Below are positions 7,582 to 14,753 of a DNA stretch of 64,000 nt, one piece after another (positions within the stretch are counted from its first letter, which is position 1; each line of letters begins with the position of its first letter). The translations under genes were made by a program, and so were the position numbers. The DNA comes from an uncultured Bacilli bacterium. GTDB lineage: Bacteria; Bacillota_I; Bacilli_A; RF39; UBA660. The notes under the pieces are model-generated. The model was not told the origin of the DNA and did not search any database. It saw only the letters and a program-made list of their open reading frames with translations. Location of the stretch: assembly GCA_934155185.1 (NCBI GenBank), contig CAKPGT010000002.1:1-64000 (forward strand), read 5' to 3'.

Positions 7582-8187
7582 TTAAGTGTTTAAACCATAA
7601 TTTTTATAATTCATATAAGGTGTTTTAAATATTTTATAAGTTATGGGAATTATTAATAAACATTCAATTAGCAATCCTATTATTAGGCTGTTTATTAATA
7701 AGTTATTTTTAATAAAGAATGATATTATGAAATATATTATAGTTACTGAAATAGATAGTGTTTTAAAAATTAATCTTTTCCTTTTTTTTATTAGTGGTCT
7801 TTTTACTGTATCTGCAGGAGCATAAGCAGTAATTATTATTCCAGCTAGTATATAAAGAATATATAGTATTTCTCTTGGTATAGTAACCACTTTACACAAA
7901 TAAGCACATCCAAGGAATAGTATGCTGGAAGTAACTAAGCATATAGCACTATTAGGAGCATGCATTCCAAATGCAAACAGTCGTATGAAATTAAATGCTA
8001 ATAATAATATTAATAATTCTTTAAATATTCCTAGTATAAATGCTAATGTAAAAATAATAACTGCTTTAGTAATTGTTAGATATATCCCCTCAACTCCATA
8101 CATTATTTCATCAAGCTTATCTTCAGAATATTTAGGATACTGATTTTTTATACTATCTCTTATTTTAGATAATATCAACTTTTTCAT
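7582..8187 (-). CDS. agrB: AgrB-like membrane cysteine protease (AIP processing)
   Basis: Integral membrane endopeptidase that removes the AgrD C-terminal tail and forms the thiolactone. It is 201 residues long with about five to six hydrophobic helices. The catalytic pair is visible: His76 in FAFGMHAPNS and Cys83 in AICLVTS, with the seven-residue spacing seen in AgrB. The cytoplasmic loop AYAPADTVKRPL is a strong family signature. A good AAGAGGT ribosome site precedes the ATG. Transcribed with agrD on the minus strand, convergent to agrAC. A candidate LytTR-type direct repeat lies about 120-150 bases upstream. Confidence 0.93.
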   Translation of the reverse strand: MKKLILSKIRDSIKNQYPKYSEDKLDEIMYGVEGIYLTITKAVIIFTLAFILGIFKELLILLLAFNFIRLFAFGMHAPNSAICLVTSSILFLGCAYLCKVVTIPREILYILYILAGIIITAYAPADTVKRPLIKKRKRLIFKTLSISVTIIYFIISFFIKNNLLINSLIIGLLIECLLIIPITYKIFKTPYMNYKNYGLNT

Positions 8188-8309
8188 ATTGTACCTCTTA
8201 ATTTCTAACTCGATTTTACAACATAAATTGATATTTTAAACAAAATAATATTAAGACGGCTAATAATGTTTTTAGGATAAAAATATTATTATTTGCTTAT
8301 TTAAAAATT

Positions 8310-8337
8310 ACCTTTCGTATACAAAATATGACCTTTC
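8310..8337 (-). promoter_or_regulatory. Candidate LytTR (AgrA) direct repeat upstream of agrBD
   Basis: ACCTTTC occurs at 8310-8316 and again at 8331-8337, exactly 21 bases apart, i.e. two helical turns on one face. AgrA/ComE-type LytTR regulators bind direct repeats with this period. On the minus strand the repeat (GAAAGGT) precedes an AT-rich stretch that could hold a -10 for agrB around 8285-8293. The heptamer itself does not match the staphylococcal consensus, so this is inference from spacing and position. Confidence 0.4.
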
Positions 8338-8369
8338 ACGACATAAAATTTAAAAACATAGTCACATTT

Positions 8370-8425
8370 TGGTACTATATGTGTGCTAGCCAACAAATTT
8401 GACGAAATTTGATTGGCGCAATAGC
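8370..8425 (+). promoter_or_regulatory. Probable csp promoter and 5'-leader hairpin
   Basis: TGGTACTAT (8370-8378) could be an extended -10. It is followed by a long interrupted inverted repeat: GCTA-GCCAA-c-AAATTT (8385-8400), loop GACG, AAATTT-ga-TTGGC (8405-8417), then TAGC at 8422-8425. No T-run follows, so it is not a terminator. It would sit in a roughly 105-base leader of the cold-shock mRNA; such leaders often fold in a temperature-dependent way. Confidence 0.45.
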
Positions 8426-8489
8426 TTGATAAATAGTGCTTGCAGAGTTATATTAATGTTGTAAGCAATAAGGGAAGTGAGGTGTTGAC

Positions 8490-8714
8490 GTGATAAGAGT
8501 GGGTAAAATAAAGTGGTTTAATAACGAAAAAGGTTATGGCTTTATTGAAGGCGAAAATGGTGAAGATATATTTGTACATTACTCTGCTATTAAACAAGAC
8601 GGGTATAAGTCTTTATGCGAGGATCAAATAGTTGAATATGAACTATTAGAAACCGAAAAAGGACTACAAGCTATCAATGTAAAAGAAGTATCAAATACTA
8701 CTGTTAAACAGTAG
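8490..8714 (+). CDS. csp: Cold-shock protein (CspA family)
   Basis: A 74-residue single cold-shock domain that binds single-stranded RNA/DNA and melts mRNA structure. RNP1 (KGYGFIEG) and RNP2 (DIFVHYSAI) motifs are both present, with the usual VGKIKWFN start and an NVKEV end. The GTG start at 8490 follows GAAGTGAGGTG; a second in-frame GTG at 8499 is possible. The stop codon lies inside the terminator hairpin. Divergent from agrBD, sharing the intergenic region. Confidence 0.92.
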   Translation: MIRVGKIKWFNNEKGYGFIEGENGEDIFVHYSAIKQDGYKSLCEDQIVEYELLETEKGLQAINVKEVSNTTVKQ

Positions 8715-8740
8715 TATTTATTTTTTTTGTGTGATATAAT
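8694..8740 (+). promoter_or_regulatory. csp terminator fused to hpf promoter
   Basis: Hairpin AATACTACTGT / ACAGTAGTATT (from 8695, spanning the csp stop codon) with a long T-run to about 8728, then TGATATAAT with -10 at 8735-8740, 20 bases before the hpf start. Confidence 0.7.
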
Positions 8741-8760
8741 CAAGTTAGGAGGATGATAAT

Positions 8761-9294
8761 ATGAAATATAATATTCGCGGAGAAAATGTTGAAATTACAT
8801 CAGCAATAAAATCCTATATTGAAGATAAGATAGGAAAGTTGGATAAATATTTTGAGGAACCTGAAAATATTAAAGCAAATGTTGTCATAAAGATAAGAGG
8901 TAAAAAGCAAAAAATAGAAATAACGGTACCTGCAGTACATTATACTTTGAGAAGTGAAGAAGCGCATGATGATTTATATGCAGCTATTGACTTAACGGTA
9001 GATAAGCTTGAAAGACAGATAAGAAAAAATAAGACTAAAATCAATTCAAAAATTAAAAAGAATATTATTCAAAATTTTGAAATGGATTTAGAAGATAATT
9101 TTGAAGAAGATTCTTTAAAAATTGTAAAGAGAAAAAGAATTGATATGAAGCCAATGAACGAAGAAGAAGCAATATTACAAATGAATATGCTAGATCATGA
9201 ATTCTTTGTATTTAAAAATGCTGATACAGATAGTATTTGTGTTATATATAAAAGAAAAGATGATACTTATGGTATAATAGAAACAAATAAATAA
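8761..9294 (+). CDS. hpf: Long-form ribosome hibernation promoting factor
   Basis: HPF of 177 residues: an N-terminal S30AE/RaiA domain (1-100) that sits in the ribosomal A/P region, with KYNIRGENVEITSAIKSYIEDK and the later DLYAAIDLTVDKLERQIRK helix, and a C-terminal dimerisation domain (about 118-177, KPMNEEEAILQMNMLDHEFFVFKNADT) that joins two 70S ribosomes into the inactive 100S dimer. It is induced in stationary phase in related bacteria. AGGAGG ribosome site. Its position directly before secA is conserved in Bacilli. Confidence 0.93.
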   Translation: MKYNIRGENVEITSAIKSYIEDKIGKLDKYFEEPENIKANVVIKIRGKKQKIEITVPAVHYTLRSEEAHDDLYAAIDLTVDKLERQIRKNKTKINSKIKKNIIQNFEMDLEDNFEEDSLKIVKRKRIDMKPMNEEEAILQMNMLDHEFFVFKNADTDSICVIYKRKDDTYGIIETNK

Positions 9295-9306
9295 TATATT
9301 TAACAT

Positions 9307-9353
9307 GAAAATAATTAATATCACTTTAATTATTTTCTTTTTTTTGTTACAAT
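9307..9353 (+). promoter_or_regulatory. hpf terminator fused to secA promoter
   Basis: GAAAATAATTAA (9307-9318) pairs with TTAATTATTTTC (9326-9337), then T8. The next bases read TGTTACAAT, an extended -10 at 9348-9353, 24 bases before secA. Confidence 0.65.
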
Positions 9354-9376
9354 ATCATATAAGGAGATGAAATGAT

Positions 9377-11872
9377 ATGTTAGGTATTTTAAAGAAAATA
9401 TTTGATAGTGAATATAAAGAATTAAAAAGATTTAGAATTATAGCTGATGAAGTTTTTTCACTTGATGAAAAATATAAGAAAATGAGCGATAAAAAACTTA
9501 AAGATACTACTAATGAATTAAAGAAAAGATTGGAAAACGGTGAAACACTAGATGATTTAATACCAGATGCGTTTGCTTTAGTAAGAGAAGCATCATTTCG
9601 TGTAATTGGTGAAAAACCATATTATGTTCAAGTATTAGGTGCACTAGCAATTCATTTTGGTAATATATCTGAAATGAAAACAGGTGAAGGTAAAACATTA
9701 ACTTGTGTTATGCCTGCTTATTTAAATGCATTAACTGGTAAAGGTGTTCATGTTGTAACTGTTAATGAGTATCTAGCTGGACGTGATGCAAACTGGATGG
9801 GTCAAATATTTGAATTTTTAGGTATGACTGTTGCAGTAAACTTAAGAGAAATGAGCCCAAAGGAAAAGAAAGAAGCATACTTATGTGATATTCTTTACTC
9901 AACAAATAATGAATTAGGCTTTGATTACTTAAGGGATAATATGGTTGTAAGAGCTGAAGATAGGGTACAAAGGCCGCTTAATTTTGCCATAATTGATGAG
10001 GTAGACTCAGTATTAATAGACGAGGCTAGAACTCCACTTATTATTTCTGGTGGTGTTATGAAGTCAGCTAATTTATATAAAGATGCAGATAGATTTGTAA
10101 AATCCCTAAAAGAAAATGAAGATTACACTATAGATGAGAAAACAAAAGACATTACTTTAACTGATGAGGGTACCGAAAAAGGGGAAAGATATTTTAGATT
10201 AGAAAATTTATATGATATTGAACACACTGCTTTAGTTCATCATATAAATCAGGCTTTAAAAGCAAACTATACTATGAAGAATGATGTTGATTACGTAGTT
10301 CAAGAAGGAAAAGTAGTAATAGTTGACCAATTTACTGGAAGACTTATGCCAGGACGTGCTTTTTCTGACGGACTTCATCAAGCAATAGAAGCTAAAGAAA
10401 ATGTTGAAATAGAAGAAGAAACAAAAACACTAGCTACTATAACATTTCAAAATTACTTTAGAATGTATGAAAAATTATCTGGTATGACAGGAACTGCAAA
10501 AACAGAAGAAGAAGAATTTAGAAACATATATAACATGTTTGTTATTCAAATACCAACTAATTTACCAGTAATAAGAATAGATGCAGCTGATTTAATTTAT
10601 TCTACTAAAGAAGAAAAATATAAAGCTATTATTAATGAAATTAAAAAAAGACATGAAACAGGTCAGCCAGTTTTAGTTGGCACTATTGCTATAGAAACAA
10701 GTGAAATAGTAAGTGGACTTCTTAAAAAAGCTAAAATTAAGCATGAAATACTAAATGCTAAGAACCATGCAAGAGAAGCTGAAATTATCGCAAAAGCAGG
10801 TGAAAAGGGTGCTGTTACAATTGCTACTAATATGGCTGGTCGTGGTACTGATATTAAATTAGGTGAAGGCGTTAAGGAACTTGGAGGTTTATGCGTAATT
10901 GGTACGGAAAGACATGAATCAAGACGTATCGATAATCAGTTAAGAGGACGTTCAGGACGTCAAGGAGATCCAGGATTTAGCCAATTCTTTGTATCGTTCG
11001 AAGATGATTTAATGGTTAGATTTGGAACAGATAGATTTAAATCAATACTTGAGATGGCTGGTTTAGATAGTGAAAGAAATATGCGTAGTAAGACAATTAC
11101 TAGATCTGTTGAAACTGCTCAAAAAAGAGTAGAAGGTAATAACTTTGATGCTCGTAAACATTTATTACAATATGATGATGTAATGGGAAGACATCGTGAA
11201 ATTATGTATGCTAAGAGAAATGAGATTTTAGATAAAGAAGACATACATGAAACAGTGATTAATACCATAAAGGAACATATAGAAGGTTTAATAAGAAGAC
11301 ACACCGACGAGCGTGGTGTAATAGTAGAAGATAATTGCGATGAAATTGTTGAATATGTTAATGAAAATTTATTAAGAAATTCTAATCTAAAATTATCTGA
11401 AATATTAAATAAAGATATATCAGAAATAATAGATGTAATTGAAAATAAAGTAATTACTGAATATGAAAATAAGATAAAAGAATTACCTGACGAGATTAGA
11501 AATGATTTTGAAAAAGCAATAAGCTTGCAAGTTATCGACCGTTACTGGATGGAACATATAAACACTATGGATCATTTAAGAGAAAGTGTTTCTCTAAGGG
11601 GTTATGCTAATGAAGACCCACTTCAAGCTTATGTAAGAGAAGGTTTTCAAATGTTTGACGCTATGCTAGATAGTATTAGCAAAGATATTACGTTATATTT
11701 ACTAAAAGCAGAGATAAGACAGAATTTAGAAGTAAAGCAAGTTAAGGGAAGAACTAATGATTCAAAGGATGCTACGCCTAAAAAGACTGTTAAAAATGGA
11801 AAAAAAGTGGGTCGTAATGATCCATGTCCTTGTGGCAGTGGCAAGAAGTATAAACAATGTTGTGGTAAATAG
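9377..11872 (+). CDS. secA: Preprotein translocase ATPase SecA
   Basis: The motor that drives Sec-dependent proteins through SecYEG. It is 831 residues long. Visible elements: Walker A region EMKTGEGKTL (about 98-107), DEVDSVLIDEARTPLIIS (Walker B), YFRMYEKLSGMTGTA, helicase motifs NMAGRGTDIKLG and QLRGRSGRQGDPG, the scaffold/helical wing YDDVMGRHREIMYAKRN, and the C-terminal zinc-binding CPCGSGKKYKQCCGK that recruits SecB or ribosomes. The last 15 codons are the target of island integration: close copies of this 3' end occur at 14331 and 17107, so the C-terminus present now may derive from an integrated element. Normally followed by prfB, which here lies 12.3 kb away. Confidence 0.97.
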   Translation: MLGILKKIFDSEYKELKRFRIIADEVFSLDEKYKKMSDKKLKDTTNELKKRLENGETLDDLIPDAFALVREASFRVIGEKPYYVQVLGALAIHFGNISEMKTGEGKTLTCVMPAYLNALTGKGVHVVTVNEYLAGRDANWMGQIFEFLGMTVAVNLREMSPKEKKEAYLCDILYSTNNELGFDYLRDNMVVRAEDRVQRPLNFAIIDEVDSVLIDEARTPLIISGGVMKSANLYKDADRFVKSLKENEDYTIDEKTKDITLTDEGTEKGERYFRLENLYDIEHTALVHHINQALKANYTMKNDVDYVVQEGKVVIVDQFTGRLMPGRAFSDGLHQAIEAKENVEIEEETKTLATITFQNYFRMYEKLSGMTGTAKTEEEEFRNIYNMFVIQIPTNLPVIRIDAADLIYSTKEEKYKAIINEIKKRHETGQPVLVGTIAIETSEIVSGLLKKAKIKHEILNAKNHAREAEIIAKAGEKGAVTIATNMAGRGTDIKLGEGVKELGGLCVIGTERHESRRIDNQLRGRSGRQGDPGFSQFFVSFEDDLMVRFGTDRFKSILEMAGLDSERNMRSKTITRSVETAQKRVEGNNFDARKHLLQYDDVMGRHREIMYAKRNEILDKEDIHETVINTIKEHIEGLIRRHTDERGVIVEDNCDEIVEYVNENLLRNSNLKLSEILNKDISEIIDVIENKVITEYENKIKELPDEIRNDFEKAISLQVIDRYWMEHINTMDHLRESVSLRGYANEDPLQAYVREGFQMFDAMLDSISKDITLYLLKAEIRQNLEVKQVKGRTNDSKDATPKKTVKNGKKVGRNDPCPCGSGKKYKQCCGK

Positions 11873-11875
11873 CTT
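11829..11875 (+). repeat. Attachment-site copy 1 (native secA 3' end)
   Basis: First of three direct repeats of the secA 3' end. Bases 11847-11875 are identical over 29 positions to 17125-17153 (copy 3) and differ at one base in the 24-base core from copy 2 (14351-14374). The pattern is what a tyrosine recombinase using the 3' end of secA as attB would leave. Confidence 0.75.
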
Positions 11876-11923
11876 GTTTTATAAGGGTTTGTGAGTTTGA
11901 CAATAGTCAAAAAAGGCAAAAAA

Positions 11924-11995
11924 TTGTGCACATAACGCCATTTGTGCACAAATTAAAAAAATCCCCATATTATAAGGGAAAAATATATGTGCACA
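11924..11995. repeat. Clustered TTGTGCACA repeats, possible integrase arm sites
   Basis: TTGTGCACA at 11924-11932 and 11942-11950, and ATGTGCACA at 11987-11995, all between the secA end and the integrase fragment. One more TTGTGCACA lies at 14177-14185, near the other end of the same unit. The GTGCAC core is palindromic, so orientation is ambiguous. Arm-type binding sites for the integrase N-terminal domain are the simplest explanation. Confidence 0.45.
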
Positions 11996-12003
11996 TTAAT
12001 AGA

Positions 12004-12028
12004 AACTAGCGTTAAGCTAGTTTTTATT
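12004..12028 (+). terminator. Hairpin terminator before integrase fragment 1
   Basis: AACTAGC gttaa GCTAGTT followed by TTTATT. An equivalent hairpin with a related CTAGC core precedes integrase fragment 2 at 14423-14450, showing that the two units share a left-end design. Confidence 0.65.
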
Positions 12029-12060
12029 CTCTTTTCTAAAGATTTTTAGAAGGAGGATTT

Positions 12061-12384
12061 ATGGCACAAGTACATGTGACAAAAAGAGGAAACCTATTTC
12101 AATATAGGTTTGAAATTGCTCCACAAGGTGGAACAAGAAAGTATATTAATAAGTCTGGATTTAAGACAAAGCAAGAAGCTTATGAAGCAGGAATGAAAGC
12201 GTATAACGAATATTTAAATGTTGGTCATTCTTTCAAACCTTCTACAATGTCATTTGCTGATTATTTAGATTATTGGATGAAAAATTATTGTGGGGTTAAT
12301 CTAAGGAATAATACAATGCAAGCATATATAAACATTATAAATAATTATCTAAAAATTAACATTAATTACATTCTAATGGAATAA
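12061..12384 (+). pseudogene. Tyrosine integrase, N-terminal fragment (unit 1)
   Basis: A 107-codon ORF with an AGGAGG ribosome site. It matches the N-terminus of Tn916/phage-type tyrosine integrases: an arm-DNA-binding domain (KRGNLFQYRFEIAPQGG, SGFKTKQEAYEAGMKAYNEY) followed by the first helices of the core-binding domain (TMSFADYLDYWMKNY, LRNNTMQAYINIINNYL). The sequence then ends; the catalytic domain with its R-H-R-Y residues is missing, and the last ten codons look unrelated. Full-length relatives are about 380-400 residues. It is the first gene after the secA end and points inward, as expected for the integrase of an element inserted there. It cannot be recombination-competent alone. 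Confidence 0.82.
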
Positions 12385-12445
12385 GATCCTAAGATTTATT
12401 CTTAGTCTTCATATAATTTATGATATAATGAACGTAGGTGGTTTT

Positions 12446-13048
12446 ATGTCTAAAGTTTCTAATGTTATAACTATGTTAGAGTTGCTACAATCAGGAAGAA
12501 AATATAGTATTAATGAACTTTCTAATAAACTCGAAGTTTCAGAAAGAATGATTAGAGTATATAAAGAAGATTTGGAAAAATCTGGAATATATATAGATAC
12601 AATAATGGGTCCATATGGGGGTTATGTATTAAACCAATCGGTTCGTATGCCTATTAGAAAATTTAAAATGAAAGATGCAAAATTATTAGATAAGTACATT
12701 GCAAATGAAAAAAATAAAGACATAAAAGAAGAACTTATATTACTTCAGGATAAAATTAAAGGTATATACATTGGAAGTAAGCAAGAAGAAAAAGAATTAA
12801 ATTTAAAAGATGAAACCGGTAAGAAGTATAATTTATTAACAAGAGCTATAAAAGAAAAGAGAAAAGTTAAAATATTATATTATTCTTATGGTAAAGGTGA
12901 AAATGAAAGAATAATTGATCCAGCGGAAATGTTTTTATTTCAAGATGGTTGGTACTGCGCAGCTTTCTGTGAAAAGAAACAAGATATTAGGCATTTTGAA
13001 TTAAAAAGAATAATAAAGTACGAATTATTAAATGAAAAATATGAGTAG
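12446..13048 (+). CDS. HTH-WYL transcriptional regulator
   Basis: A 200-residue regulator with an N-terminal HTH_11/DeoR-like winged helix (about 1-60; KYSINELSNKLEVSERMIRV is the helix-turn-helix) and a C-terminal WYL domain (about 125-195: KVKILYYSYGKGENERIIDP, FLFQDGWYCAAFC, RHFELKRI). WYL domains sense ligands, often nucleic acids or nucleotides, and are frequent in phage-defence and mobile loci. ATG 12446 is used because TAGGTGG precedes it; an earlier ATG at 12428 lies within the TATAAT promoter (12424-12429). It appears intact and lies 51 bases before the SIS gene, so it likely controls that gene. Confidence 0.82.
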   Translation: MSKVSNVITMLELLQSGRKYSINELSNKLEVSERMIRVYKEDLEKSGIYIDTIMGPYGGYVLNQSVRMPIRKFKMKDAKLLDKYIANEKNKDIKEELILLQDKIKGIYIGSKQEEKELNLKDETGKKYNLLTRAIKEKRKVKILYYSYGKGENERIIDPAEMFLFQDGWYCAAFCEKKQDIRHFELKRIIKYELLNEKYE

Positions 13049-13099
13049 ACGAAATATTACCTCTTTTTGAGTTATATTGAACTTGAAAGGAGATTTTTT

Positions 13100-14023
13100 A
13101 TGGAAAAAAACATGAAAGTTAATTTTGATTTTTTAAAAGCAAGGGTGATAGATTCATTAGACAATACTGACTTAGAATTTATTAGAAATGAATTATCTAA
13201 ATTAAGTGAACCAACATTATTTAGTGGTGTTGGAGGATCAAGTGTAGTTAGTGAATTTGGCGCTAAAGTTATTAATACTAAAAATGGTATAATTTCAGTA
13301 AATAGTGAACCAAGAGATTTTTTATACCGAAATAATGGTGTACTTAGAAATGTAGTAGCATGTAGTTATAGTGGAAATAATTATGGAGTAGAATTAGCCT
13401 TTTTAAAAGGCTTAAGAAAATACTTGTTATCAAACAATTCATTCGATGATAGTGATGTGACTTATTTAAAATATGGTACTACCATCGATAAAGAAAGAAG
13501 TTTTATATCACTTGGTGCAACATTGATTCCTATAAGTATATTAATGAACTATTATTTAGATGGAAAAAACAATCCAATGTTAGATTGCATAGGAGAATCA
13601 TCGTTCAATTTTGATTTAGAAAGTGATGTCTATGAAATATTCAGTGGCTATGATACCAGTACCGCATCAAAGTACTTAGAATCTACAATAGTTGAATCTG
13701 GTATTGGAATACCTATAGTTCATGATAAGTATTCTTATTGTCATGGAAGAAGTACACTTGGTATTAATTATAATGGTATAGCGATTTATTATAATAGGAA
13801 TACTGAATTCGATCTAATGATATTGGAGGAACTTAAAAAGTATTATAGTATGATCATCATTATTGATTCTAAATTTAAAGATCAAATACTAGATGATTTT
13901 CAGATGCTTATCCAAAGCATGTATCTAACAAAGTATATTGCAGAGAAAAAATTAAAAGATTTATCCAAAGTAGAATACTCACCGATAGTAAAAAAATTGT
14001 ATAAATATAGTGGACAAATTTAA
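13100..14023 (+). CDS. SIS-domain (sugar isomerase-like) protein, cargo of island unit 1
   Basis: A 307-residue cytoplasmic protein with two SIS-type lobes. The N-terminal part has TLFSGVGGSSVVSEFGAKV and the phosphosugar-binding Ser-rich loop VVACSYSGNNYGVELAF (about residues 88-104). The second half has TIVESGIGIPIVHDKYSY followed by CHGRSTLGI, equivalent to the E-x-x-HGP motif of GlmS/AgaS-like isomerases. The substrate cannot be named. Start ATG 13100 follows AAAGGAGA. It forms a two-gene unit with the WYL regulator. Both genes are intact although the element around them is decayed, suggesting selection for the cargo. No sugar transporter or kinase is adjacent, so a catabolic role is not obvious. 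Confidence 0.72.
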   Translation: MEKNMKVNFDFLKARVIDSLDNTDLEFIRNELSKLSEPTLFSGVGGSSVVSEFGAKVINTKNGIISVNSEPRDFLYRNNGVLRNVVACSYSGNNYGVELAFLKGLRKYLLSNNSFDDSDVTYLKYGTTIDKERSFISLGATLIPISILMNYYLDGKNNPMLDCIGESSFNFDLESDVYEIFSGYDTSTASKYLESTIVESGIGIPIVHDKYSYCHGRSTLGINYNGIAIYYNRNTEFDLMILEELKKYYSMIIIIDSKFKDQILDDFQMLIQSMYLTKYIAEKKLKDLSKVEYSPIVKKLYKYSGQI

Positions 14024-14330
14024 GCACACTAATTTTTCTTTTTATGTTCAATTGCTTACTTTTTAAATTATAGTATAATTTATTTGGCAGTATATTTATA
14101 AATATACTATATTAAATAAAATTTTTAGGAAAGAAATTTATATCTGCACACAACAGTTCCTATTAAAATGGGAACATTGTGCACATTTTGTGCTCATTAA
14201 CCTAAAAACATATAGTAAAAATAATACTATATGTACCATTTATACCGTATCTGTTTAGACCTTTTAAGCCTTGTAAAATCTATAATACTACATATATTTC
14301 ATAGTGTTATATGTACAGGAAAAGGATGAA
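14024..14330. other. Non-coding right end of island unit 1 with palindromes
   Basis: About 300 bases without a gene. It holds a perfect 20-base palindrome AGTATATTTATAAATATACT (14089-14108), a GTTCC/GGAAC stem (about 14156-14175), TTGTGCACA (14177-14185), and an inverted repeat CATATAGTA / TACTATATG (14209-14217 and 14225-14233). The repeats sit just inside attachment-site copy 2, so they may be recombination-related sites of the element end. Confidence 0.5.
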
Positions 14331-14374
14331 CTTGTGGCTCAGGAAAAAAATATAAACAATGCTGTGGTAAATAG
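14331..14374 (+). repeat. Attachment-site copy 2 (duplicated secA 3' end)
   Basis: Reads TCGSGKKYKQCCGK and stop in one frame, a duplicate of the SecA C-terminus without the rest of the gene. The flanking TTATAAAATAAG after the stop is shared with copy 3 rather than copy 1. Confidence 0.75.
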
Positions 14375-14422
14375 TTTATAAAATAAGGAAAATAATTTAC
14401 AAACATTTTTGAAAACATAAGA

Positions 14423-14450
14423 AATACTAGCGATTTGCTGGTATTTTTTC
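14423..14450 (+). terminator. Hairpin terminator before integrase fragment 2
   Basis: AATACTAGC gattt GCTGGTATT followed by TTTTT. It is the counterpart of the hairpin at 12004-12028. Confidence 0.6.
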
Positions 14451-14480
14451 ATTTGCTAAGTAATTAGTGGAGAAAAAAAT

Positions 14481-14753
14481 ATGAGAAATGTTTATGCGCA
14501 AAAAGAGGAAAGATATATCAATATCAATTTGCTATTGCATCTATTAATGGCAAAAGAAAAAAAGGTAAAAACAATTAAAACCAAAGCGGAGGCTATTGAG
14601 GCAGGAATAAAGACACTCAATGAATATATAAATGTTGGGCATTGTATGGAGTCAAGCAATGTGCCATATGGTGATTACTTAGATTATTGGATAAAGGAAC
14701 ATTGTGAAATAAACTTAAAGTATCATACGATACAGACTTATAAAAAAAATTGA
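14481..14753 (+). pseudogene. Tyrosine integrase, N-terminal fragment with frameshifts (unit 2)
   Basis: Homologous to the fragment at 12061. The downstream part reads in frame as TKAEAIEAGIKTLNEYINVG and VPYGDYLDYWIKEHC, matching the arm/core-binding domains of fragment 1. The front part of the domain is found in a different frame at about 14496-14570, where it reads KRGKIYQYQFAIASINGKRK, so at least two compensating indels have occurred. The homology ends near QTYKKN at almost the same alignment point as fragment 1, and sequence of an RHS gene begins directly after. Clearly a relic. Confidence 0.82.

Noticed and set aside
7643..8143. Two plus-strand frames opposite agrB
   Set aside because: They are antisense shadows of agrB, which has clear catalytic residues and a good ribosome site on the minus strand.
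8318..8350. Similarity of TACAAAATATGACCTTT (8320 region) to the stretch at 61803-61820
   Set aside because: The second copy is part of the lemA terminator hairpin and the first does not fold; the match is short and AT-rich, so likely chance.
11647..11949. 100-codon minus-strand frame over the secA 3' end
   Set aside because: Antisense to the conserved SecA C-terminus and the repeated att sequence; no ribosome site and no recognisable domain.
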